From Candidatus Gottesmanbacteria bacterium RIFCSPLOWO2_01_FULL_49_10 (GTDB lineage Bacteria; Patescibacteriota; Microgenomatia; UBA10105; UBA927), in assembly GCA_001781025.1 (NCBI GenBank), contig MFJZ01000058.1, positions 12,367-20,259 on the forward strand: 7,893 nt of DNA, given 5' to 3'. A program made the position numbers and the translations under genes. Below the pieces are notes generated by a model that was not told where the DNA came from, ran no database searches, and was given only the letters and a program-made list of their open reading frames with translations. This document shows, one piece after another, positions 7,686 to 7,893 of this stretch (positions within the stretch are counted from its first letter, which is position 1; every line of letters begins with the position of its first letter).

Positions 7686-7720
7686 ACCAGGTAGTCGAAG
7701 CTTCGCTTTCACTACCTGGT
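7686..7720. repeat. Hairpin with perfect 10-bp stem around a CGAAGCTTCG palindrome
   Basis: ACCAGGTAGT (7686-7695) is the exact reverse complement of ACTACCTGGT (7711-7720), separated by 15 bases. Those bases contain the palindrome CGAAGCTTCG (7696-7705). In the minus-strand transcript an inner stem AAGC/GCTT with a GAA loop can also form. No run of T follows on the minus strand, so an intrinsic terminator is unlikely. It may be part of the repeat element or an mRNA structure ahead of the GT4 gene. Confidence 0.7.
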
Positions 7721-7741
7721 TCTGAAAATTCACTACCTGGT
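7708..7741. repeat. 13-bp direct repeat TTCACTACCTGGT, two copies 21 bp apart
   Basis: Exact copies lie at 7708-7720 and 7729-7741, with TCTGAAAA between them. On the minus strand, in the frame of the GT4 fragment, each encodes PGSE. The first copy is also the distal arm of the hairpin; the second is the outer part of the right terminal repeat. Confidence 0.75.
7722..7740 (-). repeat. Right 19-bp terminal inverted repeat
   Basis: On the minus strand it reads CCAGGTAGTGAATTTTCAG, the inverted partner of 7561-7579. It ends directly at the TGA that closes the GT4 fragment. Confidence 0.75.
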
Positions 7742-7893
7742 CATATAAATCCAGGATACACAACCTGCAATTTGTTTTGTGGGATGCCGACCAAATCCAT
7801 GATATCCCTCTTCGTCGCTTCCGAATCACAAAGAACTGCCTTGCATTCGCGTTTCACCCAACGAAGACGTCTCTTTTGCACGTCAACCATCAT
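7741..7893 (-). pseudogene. Truncated GT4 glycosyltransferase, 3' end of the fragment (5' part beyond the window)
   Basis: The frame is open from the window edge to TGA 7743-7741 (50 codons). It encodes RRLRWVKRECKAVLCDSEATKRDI, then GIPQNKLQVVYPGF. This matches the end of the N-terminal domain of GT4 enzymes: the 'surface helix, S-x-x-[ST]-K-x-D, IP-x-x-K, VVYPG' series. It aligns with residues of roughly 120-170 in the complete GT4 gene next to it (TISEFSKGAI, GVPSEKVVVTYPGL). The frame stops exactly at the linker; the entire C-terminal nucleotide-sugar domain (PRKN and EGFGLP motifs) is missing and is not found in any frame downstream before the next gene. The two ATG codons at the window edge are probably internal methionines. 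The protein is most likely inactive. An N-domain-only role is conceivable but unsupported. Confidence 0.7.

Larger units (their letters stand above)
7561..7740. mobile_element. Candidate miniature inverted-repeat element (MITE-like), 180 bp
   Basis: The segment is bounded by inverted repeats: CCAGGTAGTAGATTTTCAG at 7561-7579, and on the opposite strand CCAGGTAGTGAATTTTCAG at 7740-7722 (17 of 19 identical). The bases just outside are TCAT on the left (7557-7560) and TCAT on the right (7741-7744), as a 4-bp target duplication would leave. Inside are two more copies of the core CCAGGTAGT in opposite orientation forming a hairpin (7686-7720). It contains no transposase, so it would depend on one elsewhere. 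It lies between a truncated GT4 gene and an intact GT4 gene, and the core does not appear elsewhere in the window. Alternatives are a local cluster of intergenic repeats, or the remnant of a coding tail. A 4-bp duplication alone is weak evidence. Confidence 0.4.
7576..7740 (-). other. In-frame open tail of 54 codons inside the repeat element (possible C-terminal remnant)
   Basis: Directly after the TGA of the GT4 fragment, the same frame stays open from 7740 to a TGA at 7578-7576. The first part is low-complexity (PGSEFSEPGSESEAST) from the repeat DNA. The second is strongly basic and looks protein-like: KRREYYLKTSQGG and RRRVREYLFTRRFA at the end. I do not recognise a family. It has no start codon with a ribosome-binding site, so it would be made only by read-through of the TGA or as part of an earlier, unbroken gene. 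It could be the remnant C-terminus of another glycan gene or a chance open frame. Confidence 0.3.

Noticed and set aside
7686..7741. CRISPR-like array or intrinsic terminator
   Set aside because: There are only two direct copies with an 8-bp gap, and the hairpin is not followed by a T run in the transcription direction.
7741..7743. TGA read as glycine (code 25), joining the GT4 fragment to the tail
   Set aside because: TGA ends two other genes here in ordinary ATGA stop/start overlaps (6424-6427 and 346-349), and the joined product would still lack a GT4 C-terminal domain.
7608..7829. 73-codon minus-strand open frame across the repeat region
   Set aside because: It is in a different frame from the clearly GT4-like fragment and resembles no family; it only arises because the region has few stops.

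Overview
The window is one densely packed block of polysaccharide-assembly genes, all read on the minus strand, so transcription runs from high to low coordinates. There is no substantial intergenic space except a repeat-rich stretch of about 180 bp at 7561-7740. In transcription order it holds: the C-terminal end of a truncated GT4 glycosyltransferase (7893-7741); a short repeat-flanked segment (7740-7561); a complete GT4 glycosyltransferase (7560-6424); a hexapeptide-repeat acyltransferase (6427-5828); a GT2 glycosyltransferase (5820-4957); a very large membrane protein joining a Wzy/O-antigen-ligase-like half to a GT-C-like half (4994-1806); a GT39/ArnT-like membrane glycosyltransferase (1785, perhaps 1821, to 346); and the start of another GT4 glycosyltransferase (349 to the window edge).

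Genes overlap by 4 nt (ATGA stop/start at 6424-6427 and 346-349) or by tens of bases (4957-4994), or are separated by only 7 bases. This points to one translationally coupled operon. I see no promoter or terminator inside it.

The likely joint product is a surface glycan (capsule, exopolysaccharide or glycosylated cell-surface layer). Cytoplasmic GT4 and GT2 enzymes would add sugars from activated donors, the acyltransferase would acylate a sugar, and the two large membrane proteins would polymerise or ligate the chain and transfer sugars from a lipid carrier on the outer face. No flippase, ABC exporter, initiating phosphoglycosyl transferase or nucleotide-sugar gene lies in the window, so the locus is probably larger than what is shown.

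Organism: a bacterium of moderate GC. The style of the genes resembles what I recall from Patescibacteria/CPR (perhaps Microgenomates) genomes: a GT39 protein with a WRQ-x-DTA signature, a Wzy-like protein with a large insertion, a GT2 with MYMEE instead of the usual ED motif, and tight glycosyltransferase clusters. This is an inference from memory of the families, not a database result. Standard TGA stops are used, which argues against the TGA=Gly code of Gracilibacteria/Absconditabacteria.

The most unusual points are: (1) the Wzy-like/GT-C-like fusion of about 1,060 residues; (2) the 180-bp segment with 19-bp imperfect terminal inverted repeats, an internal hairpin and a 4-bp flanking direct repeat, a candidate miniature mobile element at an operon junction; (3) the GT4 fragment that stops at the linker between its two domains; (4) an apparent ACG (or mutated ATG) start with a good ribosome-binding site for the GT39 gene.
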